Shown: piece after piece, positions 1 to 10,094 of the stretch
Layout of the letters: every line of letters begins with the position of its first letter
Numbering within the stretch: the stretch's first letter is position 1
Assembly: GCA_022414725.1 (NCBI GenBank)
Contig: CM039462.1
Span: 15,942,268-16,006,267, forward strand
Source: Microglena sp. YARC
Taxonomy: Eukaryota; Chlorophyta; Chlorophyceae; Chlamydomonadales; Chlamydomonadaceae
Reading direction: 5' to 3'
DNA: 64,000 nt
Position numbers and translations under genes: made by a program
Notes under the pieces: model-generated
The model's database searches: none
Told to the model about the DNA's origin: nothing
What the model saw: only the letters and a program-made list of their open reading frames with translations

Positions 1-530
1 ATATTTTCTATAATATGTAATCTCTGAATGCTTCTTAATGATCCACGAGACCAACATTGGTTGCTGCTATCTCAGGTTGCCATTATAACATTTTCCATCA
101 AGGCTATTTTCATAAAAGCATCGTCCTTACGGTCAATGAGTTTTTTCCAAAAGCCAATATATTGTCTCAACCATTGTGCCCATGCATGCAATATATTATG
201 TCATTAAGGACCGAATCGGTAGGGGAGTGATCTCTAAACGCCAAGATCCCTTTTCATAAACTTATTCTGAAAAGTTCCAAATCTTCCTTTAAGACCGTGA
301 GAAGTATTAGTATTACACAGGCGGTCTGGAGCCCACGCTTCACACACATAGTTAAGGGTTGGCTGAATCGATCAGTGTGCCATAAAGATAACCTAAAAGA
401 TTGGCATTTGCGAAATCCATCTTCTCTGTTTGCTACCTGCCCCTGCTTACCCTTTTATTTTTCCTCCTTTCCCAAAGAAACGTCTGGTTATTATGTCTAA
501 TGGTAGAATGGCCAAGTTCGCCAACCCACA
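1..530. other. Non-repetitive left flank, no gene recognised
   Basis: The sequence is unique, AT-leaning and complex. I see no exon with convincing splice sites and coding character. It could hold an intron of the minus-strand gene whose exon lies at 826-1047, since the next exon of that gene should lie to the left. Confidence 0.4.
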
Positions 531-569
531 TCCAGGGTTATTCACCCCCAGCTCTGTCTCCCGAGGGAA

Positions 570-800
570 CACATTCTACAGCCTGCGTCCTGAGACGCAA
601 CCAATTGAACAGCCTGCGTCCTGGCACAACCGACCCGCAACCGACCCAAAGCCGACCCATAGCCTGCGTCCTACGACGCGACCAACCCACTGATGCCGTT
701 TGTCTGCGACGCAACGTGCGGACCCTCCCAACGTCTCAGGTCGCAAAGGACCCTTCGACGATGCGTCTGCGACGCAGGACGCAGCGTCCTGAACAACCCT
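570..800. repeat. Short degenerate repeats around GCGTCCT / GACGCA
   Basis: The motif AGCCTGCGTCCT and its partial complement GACGCA recur irregularly at 10 to 60 base spacing. By position they lie in an intron of the minus-strand gene, just after its predicted donor. They give short spurious ORFs on both strands. Confidence 0.5.
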
Positions 801-825
801 GCCAGCATCCTCTTACACCTCGCAC

Positions 826-1047
826 CTCGTCCACATTTCCGGAGGGCGCCAACACGGGGGGCATGTTTACATCCCCCATGTAGATCTTGAGCAGCAGGAA
901 GCGAGCGTACTCAAATACGCACTCCTCGTCGCTGCTGATCTGGGCATGCCTGTCCCGCATGTGGTCAGCAATGGTGGCCGCTTGCTGCCTTAGTCCGACA
1001 GGAAAGGTGACCTTGATGGCAGTAGTTTCCGTTGGAATAAAGCCATA
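826..1047 (-). CDS. Exon of a minus-strand gene resembling the VDEVWHxH (glycine-rich-domain-protein-like) family
   Basis: This is a 74-codon exon, phase 0 at both ends. It is preceded on the minus strand by a pyrimidine-rich tract ending in CAG and followed by a donor GTGCGA. The segment CVFEYARFLLLK followed by LAPSGNVDE matches in order the widespread pattern FxxFLxLK ... LxPSxxVDEVWHxH of glycine-rich-domain-like proteins. If so, the WHxH half of the motif would start the next exon, to the left. I could not find that exon in positions 1-820, so the gene is partial here or broken. What is seen is a clean exon-like block; the family is inference from memory of the motif. There is no repeat array next to this exon, unlike the plus-strand gene. 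Confidence 0.45.
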
Positions 1048-1083
1048 CTGACGGGGGGAAATGAGATAATATAGTTGAAGCAC

Positions 1084-2390
1084 CTAATAATTAGCAATGG
1101 CAGGGGAGGGGAGGGAAGGCCAGGCAGAGCAGGGCAGGGGGGAAATATGCCTCTAGTGCCGCACGAAGGGTGTGGTTTATGAGATGCCTTGACGTGCGGT
1201 GTCTGAGATGTAACTCAATGCCCGAGGAATGATCTCGGTTAAGCGTAGCGGATATCGATCCTCACATCGAGGTACCTATATAGAAGATTTCTCCGGCTCG
1301 AACGAACTGATGTCGTAGTTACCTAGCAGCTTCGTTCGCGAACGTGCTTGGCAACCACGTGCTCGGCAACTACGTACGATAAAACCGATACCGAGTGGAT
1401 CGACCAGAGTAGGACAGGCCGCGCAGGGAGGCCGCGCGGTTCTGCGGTTCTTTGATTCTTTCCAAAAATCCGGTTTACATGAAATGGAAGTCCGAACTCC
1501 GGAGGACGAGTTGCGGTCTGACCTCAGACAAATCGCGGATCTGTAAAATTGCTGCCACTGGGCCACAGGCCTGCGGGGCTGAGGGGAAGCTGACCCTGAG
1601 CTAAAGTAACCTACTGAGTGATGTGTGGCCGAGTCCGAAAGATTGGAGCTACAATTTTACATTGGGGCTGGCTTACAACATGCAATCCCATACATGCATG
1701 CTGCATCCACCCATGGGCTACGGCAGTACCCCATCTGTAACAATCCGCCGAGCATAAAAAAAAACAATCTGGCAATTCATGGTATGGTAGAAAACGGACA
1801 TTACTTTGTAGGTGGTCGTGGTGTACTTCCATGGTCGTGTGTCTAGGGGTTGGAACCAAAATATGATTTGTTCGCGTTTACGTTTTCCTAGTAAAAAATA
1901 CAGACAGCGAGCAGCCAAATTACTGCTGACTGGCCTGGCTGAAGCCATGTAACCATGTTCAAGTGACAAGCCTCTCAGAATGATTTGAAAATGGCTCAAA
2001 ACATCGCCATGATTTATGCCATTATAGCCCCATTCTCAGAATAATTCGATAAACATTAGCAACATTTTGGAGGCCTGGGCACCTCCTGCTGTAATTAGTA
2101 GATGCTTCCTCACTCGTACATACACAAAATATGAGTATAACAAGTACTCCATGCTGGTCAGTACTTCATATACCATTTTGATCATCAAATGATTATGCCT
2201 ATCATGGATATGTCACTATCTGGAACTGAGTACGGAATTGTGAGTCATGGGGAGGGGGAATTGGAGTAAACCCTCCATTATATTCACGAAGCAACAACTG
2301 TACATCCCTCCATGCCATGTGTGTACAAGCCCAACACATATTTGGGCAAGCACACATGGCCACCATGGTAGCTTAACCCGTACGGGAGTA
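1084..2390. other. Non-repetitive intergenic or intronic sequence
   Basis: Several ORFs of 70 to 96 codons occur on both strands, but none has a recognisable motif, convincing codon bias or splice context. The stretch 1180-1570 is GC-balanced with many CG dinucleotides and differs in texture from the repeats that follow. Nothing is called. Confidence 0.4.
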
Positions 2391-2399
2391 TTCCAGGAG

Positions 2400-3340
2400 C
2401 GCTCTAGTCAAATGCTTATAACTTAATGTGCAACATAGATGTATCGAGTATCGAAGGGATGTGTGGGTGTGGAGGGAGGGGAGGAGAGAGGGCTGTAATA
2501 AGGATGTGGGGTGTTTGTGAGCACCATATATGTACCGAGTATGGAAGGGATGTGTGTGTGTGTGGACGGAGGGGCGGGAGCAGAGAGAGCTGTAAAAATG
2601 CAAGGGATGTATGTGTGGATATGTAGGAAGGTAGGAAGGGAGGGGGGAAGGGAGAAAGGCTGTAAGTTAGTGGAGTGCTTGTTTGAATCAAAGGTGGATT
2701 GAGGATTGAAGGGATGTGTGGCTATGGAGGAAGGGAGGGGGGTAGGGGGAAAGGCTGTAAGTTAGTGGGATGTTTGTTTGCATCACAGGTGGATTGAGGA
2801 TGGAAGGGATGTGTGGGTGTGAAGGGAGTGGAGGGGGCTAAAAGGTTGTGTGATGTTTGTATGCAACATACATGTGTTGCGGGTGGAAGGGATGTATGGT
2901 TGTAGAGGGATGGCTGTGTGATCTTTGCCTGCATCGTAAATGCTTTGTGGATGGAAGGGAAAATATGTGTGGGTTTGGAGGGTATGGAGTGAGTGAGTGA
3001 GTGAGTGAGTGAGTGAGTGAGTGAGTGAGTGAGTGAGTGAGTGAGTGAGTGAGTGAGTGAGTGAGTGAGTGAGTGAGTGAGTGAGTGAGTGAGTGAGGGA
3101 GGGAGGGAGGGAGGGAGGGGAGGGAGGGAGTGAGGGAGGGAGTGAGTGAGTGAGGGAGGGAGGGAGGGCTGTAAGGGCAGGGTTGTGGGCTGTTTGTGTT
3201 CACCGAATCACCATAGGTGTATTGAGGATGGAAGGGATGTGGGGGTGTAGGGGAAGGGATAGAGGGTGGGAGGAAGGAAGGCTGTAAGTTCGTGGGATGT
3301 TTGTCTGCATCTTAGGTAGATTGCAGATGGAAGGGGTGTG
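2400..3340. repeat. Tandem array, about 80-110 bp unit (GGATGGAAGGGATGTGTGGG)
   Basis: About nine degenerate units carry the core GAAGGGATGTGTGGGTGTGG followed by an AG-rich stretch, GGCTGTAA and GTGGGATGTTTGT. Some units end in CACAGGTGGATTG, which looks like a splice acceptor, as in the exon-derived arrays further right, but I could not find a parent exon. One unit hosts the GAGT microsatellite. Confidence 0.7.
2988..3170. repeat. (GAGT)n microsatellite grading into (GAGG)n
   Basis: The tetranucleotide GAGT is perfectly repeated from about 2988 to 3096. It then turns into GAGG/GAGGGA repeats to about 3170. It explains the minus-strand ORF rich in LTHS. Confidence 0.9.
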
Positions 3341-4379
3341 TGGGTGCAGACAATATATTTTTAGAGTAGACCTTCTGGGCCTGGCAAACCCGCCGAGCCC
3401 TAGCCCATTGGCCCTAACCCAGTGGATGTCCTAGTTTTGACACTAGCTTGTCCTCTTTTTCCCAACCCAGTTGATTTCGTTTTGTGTCTTTGTGCCTTAT
3501 GCAGTTATGTTCCATGTGAGGTCTCTATTCAATATCACTTTCGTCTTTCTCTACCACTAAGGCACCACGGCTGTCATGATCTGTTAAATTAACAATGGGT
3601 GAGTATGGGTGGAGAGGATGGATATGGATGGGTGGGTAATGTAGGTAGGTGTGTGGGTGAATGGGTGACCAAATTATTGCTGGCTGGAGCCATTTAACCG
3701 AGTTCAAGTTCCAGTTCAACATGGTTTAAGGCTGGTGCCCACTGTTTCGTTTTGGGGCTACGCGTAGCAGCTTTTAGGCAGCTCCCTTTCCCCGTCATTG
3801 GGGGTATGTTATGATTCACTTGATTTTATAATGATGCATGCATACTTTACAGCAAGATCTGCAAGTCCAGCACTCGAGTCAGGGCCTCTGAGCACTAGCT
3901 TATTTAATCACGGGCTGGGGCTGTGAACTGGTAAACCCACCCGCGCTCGTTTTGTGCCCCACTTGGTGAAATCGTAAACGTTCGATTGCGAGAGGCCGTG
4001 CGCTCGACTGCGAGAGGCTGTAGCCACTGCAACGCGCAACAAGAGTTCGCAGCGATTGTTGATATGCATCCCTGCCAACTCAAGTTCTTACTAAAGTTCA
4101 CATTGTGATGGTGGCTACTAGCCTAGTAGGGTGATTAGTTGGTTACACGACGCAAGTCACGTGTGTACTACCACGCACGCTGTAGTGTACTGCCACGTAC
4201 TACTCAGAAACCGTTGCAGTCAAGGCTTGGTCAAAGCACTCCCTTCTCACGAGGCGATAACCAAATTCGCCAATTGCCATTCATTCCTCAAGCCTCGCCG
4301 GTGTACGTCCGTTCATTTTATCCATTCTATCCTTCTTTCATGCTGCCCGCAGTACCCGCAACAAAAGCGAGCTAGCAGC
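3340..4379. other. Mostly unique sequence, no exon called
   Basis: A short segment at about 3745-3800 matches the arm of the MITE-like element at 63023-63200 (core TAGGCAGCTCCC). The remainder is unique. The region just before 4380 could be the 5' flank of the plus-strand gene if the exon at 4380 is real, but no promoter motif is clear. Confidence 0.35.
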
Positions 4380-4445
4380 ATGAGCTCTGACAGTCTATTC
4401 TCGGATGGGAAGGGAAGTCCCGGAGTTAGCAGCGTCGAAATCGAC
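4380..4445 (+). CDS. Candidate first coding exon
   Basis: An ATG opens a 22-codon stretch starting MSSDSLFSDGKGSPG and ending VSSVEID at a donor-like GTAAGC in phase 0. The Ser/Asp/Gly composition resembles the next supported exon of the large gene (8522-8634). No intermediate exon connecting phase 0 to that exon could be fixed; a short candidate lies at about 6709-6732. Without splicing, the frame stops after nine further codons, so it could also be a short spurious ORF. Confidence 0.33.
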
Positions 4446-4560
4446 GTAAGCTACAATGAGGAGATTACGCGCTAGCGAGTCTTAACCAGCGAAGTTGTCC
4501 ACAATACATTCGTCCACTACCCTTCAGCTCATAGTCATCTTCTGAACCGCACTAAGACAC

Positions 4561-5700
4561 CCACAGCCATGCCCATACCTACACCCATGCCCACACCCAC
4601 AGCCATGCCCATGCCCATGCCCACACCCGCTCCCAAAGCCATGCCCATGCCCATGCCCATGCCTGCACCCACACCCGCACCCATGCCCATGCCTATGTCC
4701 ACACCCATACCCACACCCACAACCGCACCAACACCCACAACCACAGCCATGCCCATGCCCATGCCCACACCCGCACCCAAAGCCATGCCCATGCCCATGC
4801 CCATGCCTGCACCCACACCCGCACCCATGCCCATGCCTATGCCCACACCCATACCCATATCCACAACCGCACCCTCACCCACAACCACAGCCATGCCCAT
4901 GCCCATGCCCATACCCACAACACATGCCCATGCCCACACCCACACCCATGCCCACACCCACACCCGCAACCACAGCCATGCCCATGCCCATGCCCATATC
5001 CCATGCCCACACCCACACCCACACCCACAACCGCCACCAAAGCCATGCCCATGCCCACAACCATGCCCATGCCCATGCCCATACCCACATCTCATGCCCA
5101 TGCCCACACCCACACTCGCACCCATGCCCACACCCACACCCACACCCACAACCGCAACCAAACCCATGCCTATGCCCACACCCATGCCCATGCCAATGCC
5201 CATACCCACATCCCATGCCCATGCCCACACCCACACACACCCATTCCCACACCCACAACCGCAACCACAGCCATGCCCATGCCCCCACCCACCCTCACAC
5301 CCATGCCCATGCCCACACCCACACTCACTCCCACACCCACACCCACGACCGCAACCACAGCCATGCCCATGCCCATGTCCAAGTCCATGCTCAAGTCCAT
5401 GCCCATGCCCATGCTCATGCTCACACCCACACCCACACCCACACCACACCCACACCCACACCACACCCACAACCCATGCCCATACCCATGGTCACACCCA
5501 CACCAACACCCACATCCACACCCACATCCACACCCACACCCACACCCACTTCCAGACACACTCACACCCACCCCCACCCCTCTCCCACAACCACATCCAC
5601 ATCCACTCCCACAACCACATCCACATCCGCTCCCCACCTACACCCACACTTACACCCACACCCACATTCACACACATACGTATACCCACCCCCACCCCCA
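4561..5700. repeat. CCCATG / CCCACA hexanucleotide array
   Basis: Almost uninterrupted runs of CCCATG and CCCACA, with minor CCCGCA and CCCAAA variants, extend for over 1.1 kb. The block order repeats at a longer scale, for example the paired copies at 4601-4730 and 4759-4890. Because the unit is six bases and stop-free, it yields long ORFs in several frames on both strands (MPMPTPTP, HAHTHTH, GMGMGVGV). I regard none as a gene. Confidence 0.9.
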
Positions 5701-6130
5701 TTGACACACTAGCGCCCACCCCCACCCCCACACCTACCCACCCAAACACTTATTGGCACAAGCCCATCCCTCACATGCAGCATTGCACTGCTGCTGCCAG
5801 TGCTAATAGGACCTCACCCCCATCCCCACACCTACACCGACACTCGCACCCACACCAACACGTACGCCCATCCTTGACCCCCAGGCCCACGGCTGCGCCT
5901 ACACCCACACCCACACCAATAACTACACCCACCTCCACACCTCCACCCACACCCACACCAATACCTACACCCACACCAATGCCTACACCCACCTCCTCGC
6001 CTGCACTCATCCCCACACCAATATCGACGCCCCCCAAGCCTACATCCACCCCCCCCCAATACATATACCTACCCCCCCCCCCCCCCCCCCCATCCCCCCA
6101 CGCCTACACCCACACCAATACCACTCCACT
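5700..6130. repeat. Degenerate CCCACACC-rich repeat with poly-C runs
   Basis: This is continuing C-rich satellite with CCCACACCAATACC units. Two related segments at about 5750-5815 and 6170-6215 share a CAGCATTG/CAGCATGG core. There is a long C run at about 6071-6091. No coding evidence. Confidence 0.75.
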
Positions 6131-6255
6131 GGCACCCGTACCCCCACCCCCACGCCTATTAACACAAGCACACCCTCACCTGCAGCATGGTGGCGCTGCT
6201 GGTAGCGCTAGGAGACCCTCACGAGTGAGTTACGTGCCTTTCTTTCCTATCATAG

Positions 6256-6268
6256 CTTTTGGGCGGAG

Positions 6269-6299
<31 letters not shown>

Positions 6300-6370
6300 A
6301 TCTGGTAGGCAGGAGCCCCCAGGGTCACCGCGTTGTCAGATTGTCGGTCGGTCGGTCGGTCGGTCGGGTC
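6256..6370 (+). mobile_element. Fragment of the GGCGGAGCCCCC element family
   Basis: It starts TTTTGGGCGGAGCCCCC, like the copies at 17647 and 18813. It is interrupted by a C run of about 31 bases and continues into GTCACCGCGTTGTC and a short CGGT tandem. The 3' hairpin end is missing, so it is truncated. Confidence 0.55.
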
Positions 6371-6414
6371 GGTCTGTTTTGTCCGTCACGTTCCAGCCCT
6401 GGCCCCGTACCCCC

Positions 6415-6735
6415 TCCCCCCCCCCCCCCCCCCCCTGCCCACACACACAATACCTATCACCTCCCCCCACAATACCAAACCCCACCACCCCTGTTTGTAA
6501 TTAGGGAGGCGGTGGCAACCAGAACAATGACACGTTTTTTAGATGTTGCATTCGAAATATTACCCCACACCCACCCACACCCACACTCACCCACCCACCC
6601 ACCCACACAATACCTGTCACCTCCCCCCTCAATACCAACCCCTTCAACGCCTGTTTGTAATTAGGGAGGCGGTGACAAGCGGTACAATGACACGTCACTA
6701 TCCCTAGATGGCTCTGTGGATTTCGGCACTGGGTA
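6415..6735. repeat. Two-copy tandem of about 165 bp with CACC-rich spacer
   Basis: Segments at about 6440-6545 and 6600-6695 share ACCCCTGTTTGTAATTAGGG or close variants and ACAATGACACGT. The second copy is followed by CCCTAG, ATGGCTCTGTGG and GTAAGT, which looks like a very short exon (about 6709-6732) of the gene's N-terminal part. That exon is unproven. Confidence 0.5.
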
Positions 6736-6773
6736 AGTCCTGGACTAGTCTATTTTTGAAAAATGAATACCAT

Positions 6774-8172
6774 TTTTTGTGGAGCCCCCCCTTGAGGATG
6801 GGGGCCTGGGCGGGGAGCCTGGGGGGGAGCCTGGACGGGAAGCCTGGGCGGGAAGCCTGGGCGGGGAGCCTGGACGGGGAGCCTTGACGGGGAGCCTGGG
6901 CTGGAGCCTGGGAGGGTCCTGGGCGGGGAGCTTGGGCGGGGAGCCTGGACGGGGAGCCTTGGCGGGGAGCCTGGGCTGGAGCCTGGGGGGGTCCTGGGCG
7001 GGGAGCCTGGGCGGGGAGCCTGGGCGGGGAGCCTGGGGGGGAGCCTGGGGGGAGCCTGGACGGGGAGCCTTGACGGGGAGCCTGGGCTGGAGCCTGGGGG
7101 GGTCCTGGGCGGGGAGCCTGGACGGGGAGCCTTGACGGGGAGCCTGGGCTGGAGCCTGGGAGGGTCCTGGGCGGGGAGCCTGGGCGGGGAGCCTGGACGG
7201 GGAGCCTTGGCGGGGAGCCTGGGCTGGAGCCTGGGGGGGTCCTGGGCGGGGAGCCTGGGCGGGGAGCCTGGGGGGAGCCTGGACGGGGAGCCTTGACGGG
7301 GAGCCTGGGCTGGAGCCTGGGGGGGTCCTGGGCGGGGAGCCTGGACGGGGAGCCTTGACGGGGAGCCTGGGCTGGAGCCTGGGGGGGTCCTGGGCGGGGA
7401 GCCTGGGCAGGGAGCCTGGGGAGGAGCCTGGGGGGGAGCCTGGACGGGGAGCCTTGACGGGGAGCCTGGGCTGGAGCCTGGGGGGGTCCTGGGCGGGGAG
7501 CCTGGACGGGGAGCCTTGACGGGGAGCCTGGGCTGGAGCCTGGGGGGTCCTGGGCGGGGAGCCTGGGCGGGGAGCCTGGACGGGGAGCCTTGACGGGGAG
7601 CCTGGGCTGGAGCCTGGGGGGGTCCTGGGCGGGGAGCCTGGGGGGAGCCTGGACGGGGAGCCTTGACGGGGAGCCTGGGCTGGAGCCCGGGGGGGTCCTG
7701 GGCGGGGAGCCTGGGGGGAAGCCTGGACGGGGAGCCTTGACGGGGAGCCTGGGGGGGAGCCTGGGGGGGAGCCTGGGGGGACCTGGGCGGGGAGCCTGGG
7801 CGGGGAGCCTGGACGGGGAGCCTGGGCCGGAGCCTGGGGGGGTCCTGGGCGGGGAGCCTGGGCGGGGGGAGCCTGGGCGGGGAGCCTGGACGGGGAGCCT
7901 GGACGGGGAGCCTTGACGGGGAGCCTGGGCTGGAGCCTGGGGGGGTCCTGGGCGGGGAGCCTGGGGGGAGCCTGGGCTGGAGCCCCAGGGTCATTTAGTT
8001 GTCCGATTGTTAGTGGGACCAATGACCGTGCGACCGTGTGACCAACATAAAGCCTGACAAGCCAACTGTCTCATAATTAACCGTCTTCAGTCCGTTCGAT
8101 TCCGTTACCACCTTTCGCTCCAATAACACTCTCCGCCAATTTTCCACGTCGATCGCCTTGGACTTGTTATTG
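6774..8172 (+). mobile_element. GGCGGAGCCCCC-family element with internal minisatellite expansion
   Basis: The left end (TTTTTTGTGGAGCCCCC) and the right part (AAGCCTGACAAGCCAACTG through TTTCCACGTCGATCG to GGACTTGT) align in order with the compact copies at 17647-17861 and 18813-19031, which are about 215 bp. Between the two ends lies about 1.2 kb of G-rich minisatellite, so this copy is about 1.4 kb. No transposase is seen; it is probably non-autonomous. Confidence 0.65.
6786..7985. repeat. G-rich minisatellite, GGGGAGCCTGGGC unit
   Basis: The units are 11-14 bp (GGGGAGCCTGGAC, GGGGAGCCTTGAC, GGGGAGCCTGGGC). They are organised in a higher-order block that adds TGGAGCCTGGGGGGGTCCT every 60 to 100 bases. 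The unit resembles the hairpin GGGGGC...GAGCCCCC at the 5' end of the host element, which may have been the seed. Runs of four or more G at regular spacing predict G-quadruplexes. Proline-rich minus-strand ORFs of over 400 codons here are artefacts. Confidence 0.9.
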
Positions 8173-8204
8173 CTTGGGTTCGCCTAAATGCAAATGACTA
8201 TATG

Positions 8205-8510
8205 TTCCCAACCCTCGCCCCAACCCCAACCCCGAACCCAACCCTAACCCAACCCAACCCCAACCCTAAACCATCCTCAACCCCACCCAAACCTCACCCC
8301 TACCTCATCCCCACCCACCCTCATCCCCACTCAGACCTCTACCCCAACCCTCATCCCCACCCACACCTCTGCCCCACCCCCCACCCCCACCCCCCCACCC
8401 CCCCCACCTCCGCCCCCCCCCCCCCCCCCAACCCCAACCCACCCACACCTCTGCCCCACCCCCAACCCCAACCCCAACCCTAACCCCACCCTCATTCCCA
8501 CCCACACCCA
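8205..8510. repeat. C-rich telomere-like repeats (CCCTAAC / CCCCAAC)
   Basis: Degenerate CCCCAACC, CCCTAACC and CCCCACCC units with a C run at about 8416-8429. They resemble interstitial telomere-like sequence but are too irregular to be a telomere, and they end directly at the acceptor of the exon at 8522. Confidence 0.6.
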
Positions 8511-8521
8511 CCCCCAAACAG

Positions 8522-8634
8522 AGGCGATGGAAGAGCAGCTGGTCGAGCACGAGGCAGCAATACTGGCAGAGGGGCTCCACCGCCTGGAGGGGGGAGTGAC
8601 AGCGATGACTCCTTCTTCGGAGATGGCGATGCAG
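8522..8634 (+). CDS. Large gene, exon 1 of the supported model
   Basis: Acceptor AAACAG before 8522, donor GTGTGC after 8634; one leading base, ending in phase 1. The frame reads GDGRAAGRARGSNTGRG, then APPPGGGSDSDDSFFGDGDA. A competing frame starting MEEQLVEHEAA is also open. I prefer the first because its composition matches the following exon and its phase-1 end joins the two-base start of 11039 to make Ala. Partial copies of the exon tail with the donor follow downstream. Confidence 0.62.
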
Positions 8635-9760
8635 GTGTGCTGCTGCTGCTGCTGCTGCTTATGGTGGTTACATTTCTCCTGGTGCCCTACTGGCCTTCAA
8701 ATGTGCCGCCAGACGGTCTTTTGATTCTGTTGATTCCGTTGATTTCTTGACAATTTTTATTTTGACGAGGGGCTCCACCGCCTGTAGGGGGTAGTGACAG
8801 TGATGACTCCTTCTTCGGAGATGGCAATGCAGGTGTGCTGCTGCTGCTGCTGCTGCTGGTTTCATTTCTCCTGGTGCCCTACTGGACTTCAAATGTGCCG
8901 CCTGACGGCCTTTGATTCTGGTGATTCTGTTGATTTCTTGACAATTTTTATTTTGACGAGGGGCTCCACTGCCTGGAGGGGGTAGTGACAGTGATGACTC
9001 CTTCTTCGGAGATGGCAATGCAGGTGTGCTGCTGCTGCTGCTGCTGCTGCTGGTTTCATTTCTCCTGGTGCCCTACTGGACTTCAAATGTGCCGCCTGAC
9101 GGCCTTTGATTCTGGTGATTCTGTTGATTTCTTGACAATTTTTATTTTGACGAGGGGCTCCACTGCCTGGAGGGGGTAGTGACAGTGATGACTCCTTCTT
9201 CGGAGATGGCAATGCAGGTGTGCTGCTGCTGCTGCTGCTGCTGGTTTCATTTCTCCTGGTGCCCTACTGGACTTCAAATGTGCCGCCTGACGGCCTTTGA
9301 TTCTGGTGATTCTGTTGATTTTTTGACAATTTTTATTTTGAAGAAGTGCTCCACTGCCTGGAGGGGGTAGTGATAGCGATGACTCCTTCTTCGGAGAAAG
9401 CAATGCAGGTGTGTAGGGTCGTGTTGTAAAGTACCCCCAGGGGGAGGGGAGTTACTGTGATGATTCCTTGTGCGGAGGAGGGGATGCATGTATGCTTTGG
9501 AAGGGTTATTTTGTGGCTTTGTTTTTCGTTTTTTTAGCTTTGAAAGGAATTTCATTCTAGATGGTGGGTCTCCCGACACCGACACCAATCAGCGATACCG
9601 AGGATTCAGTTCGAATGGCGTTGCTACTCCTACAAAAAAAAGGCGCAGTTGTTGTGATCGTTTCGGTCTGGCTGAGGGGCTCCACCACCTGGAGGGGGGA
9701 GTCACAGTGATGACCCCTTCTTTTGGGGATGGGATGCAGGTTAGCTTTGAATTGACTCAA
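8635..9760 (+). repeat. Donor-side array of exon 8522-8634, about 195 bp unit, with (CTG)n
   Basis: Three near-identical units (exon-tail copies near 8765, 8950 and 9145) and a more diverged one (near 9340) repeat GAGGGGCTCCACYGCCTG, the exon tail, the donor GTGTGCTG and a CTG run. Weaker copies lie at about 9440 and 9672. The CTG run has six to eight repeats and differs between units. Unique sequence at 9560-9650 following TTCTAG (frame GGSPDTDTNQRYRGF) could be an extra exon, but I found no compatible donor. Confidence 0.8.
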
Positions 9761-9770
9761 TGCTGTTGTA

Positions 9771-9909
9771 GTCCCCCTTCGGTCGCCCTTGGCTTTGCAG
9801 GTCGTTGTCAACCGCGATGGTAGCTTGTCCAGTTGAGGTAGGAGACCGCTCCCCACCCGCGTACGACGGGCTCCCTTAACACCACGCCCCACCAGGCGTT
9901 ATCATTATC
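9771..9909 (+). mobile_element. tRNA-derived SINE, 5'-truncated
   Basis: It keeps only the last bases of the tRNA-like head (GGTCGCCC) and then the shared tail GCAGGTCGTTGTCAACCGCG, GATGGTAGCTTGTCCAGTTG, ACGACGGG and CCACCAGGCGTTATCATTA. The tail matches the full copy at 16387-16586 along its length. Confidence 0.8.
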
Positions 9910-10094
9910 AATGCTGTTGTTGGTAATCAACCGGATAAAACAAGACTATGCTTGGGGCTTAGAATTTCATTTTTGAGTTGAGTTGAGTTGAGTCGTAATG
10001 TCGATTTCTGTACTTCCTCTTTGCTTTGTATTTGTTTTGTTTTGGTTTGGTAGAGGACCCACCCACCCACCCACCCACCGTCTCACCAAACTAC

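Noticed and set aside
4569..6308. 579-codon Pro/Met/His-rich ORF and the 311-codon Gly-rich ORF opposite
   Set aside because: Pure hexamer repeat translation with open frames on both strands.
6745..8022. Collagen- or mucin-like Pro-rich ORFs of 414 and 425 codons
   Set aside because: Translation of the G-rich minisatellite inside an element; two overlapping frames are equally open.
8205..8510. Telomere or subtelomere
   Set aside because: CCCTAAC units are degenerate, mixed with CCCCAAC and lie in the middle of the window next to an exon.
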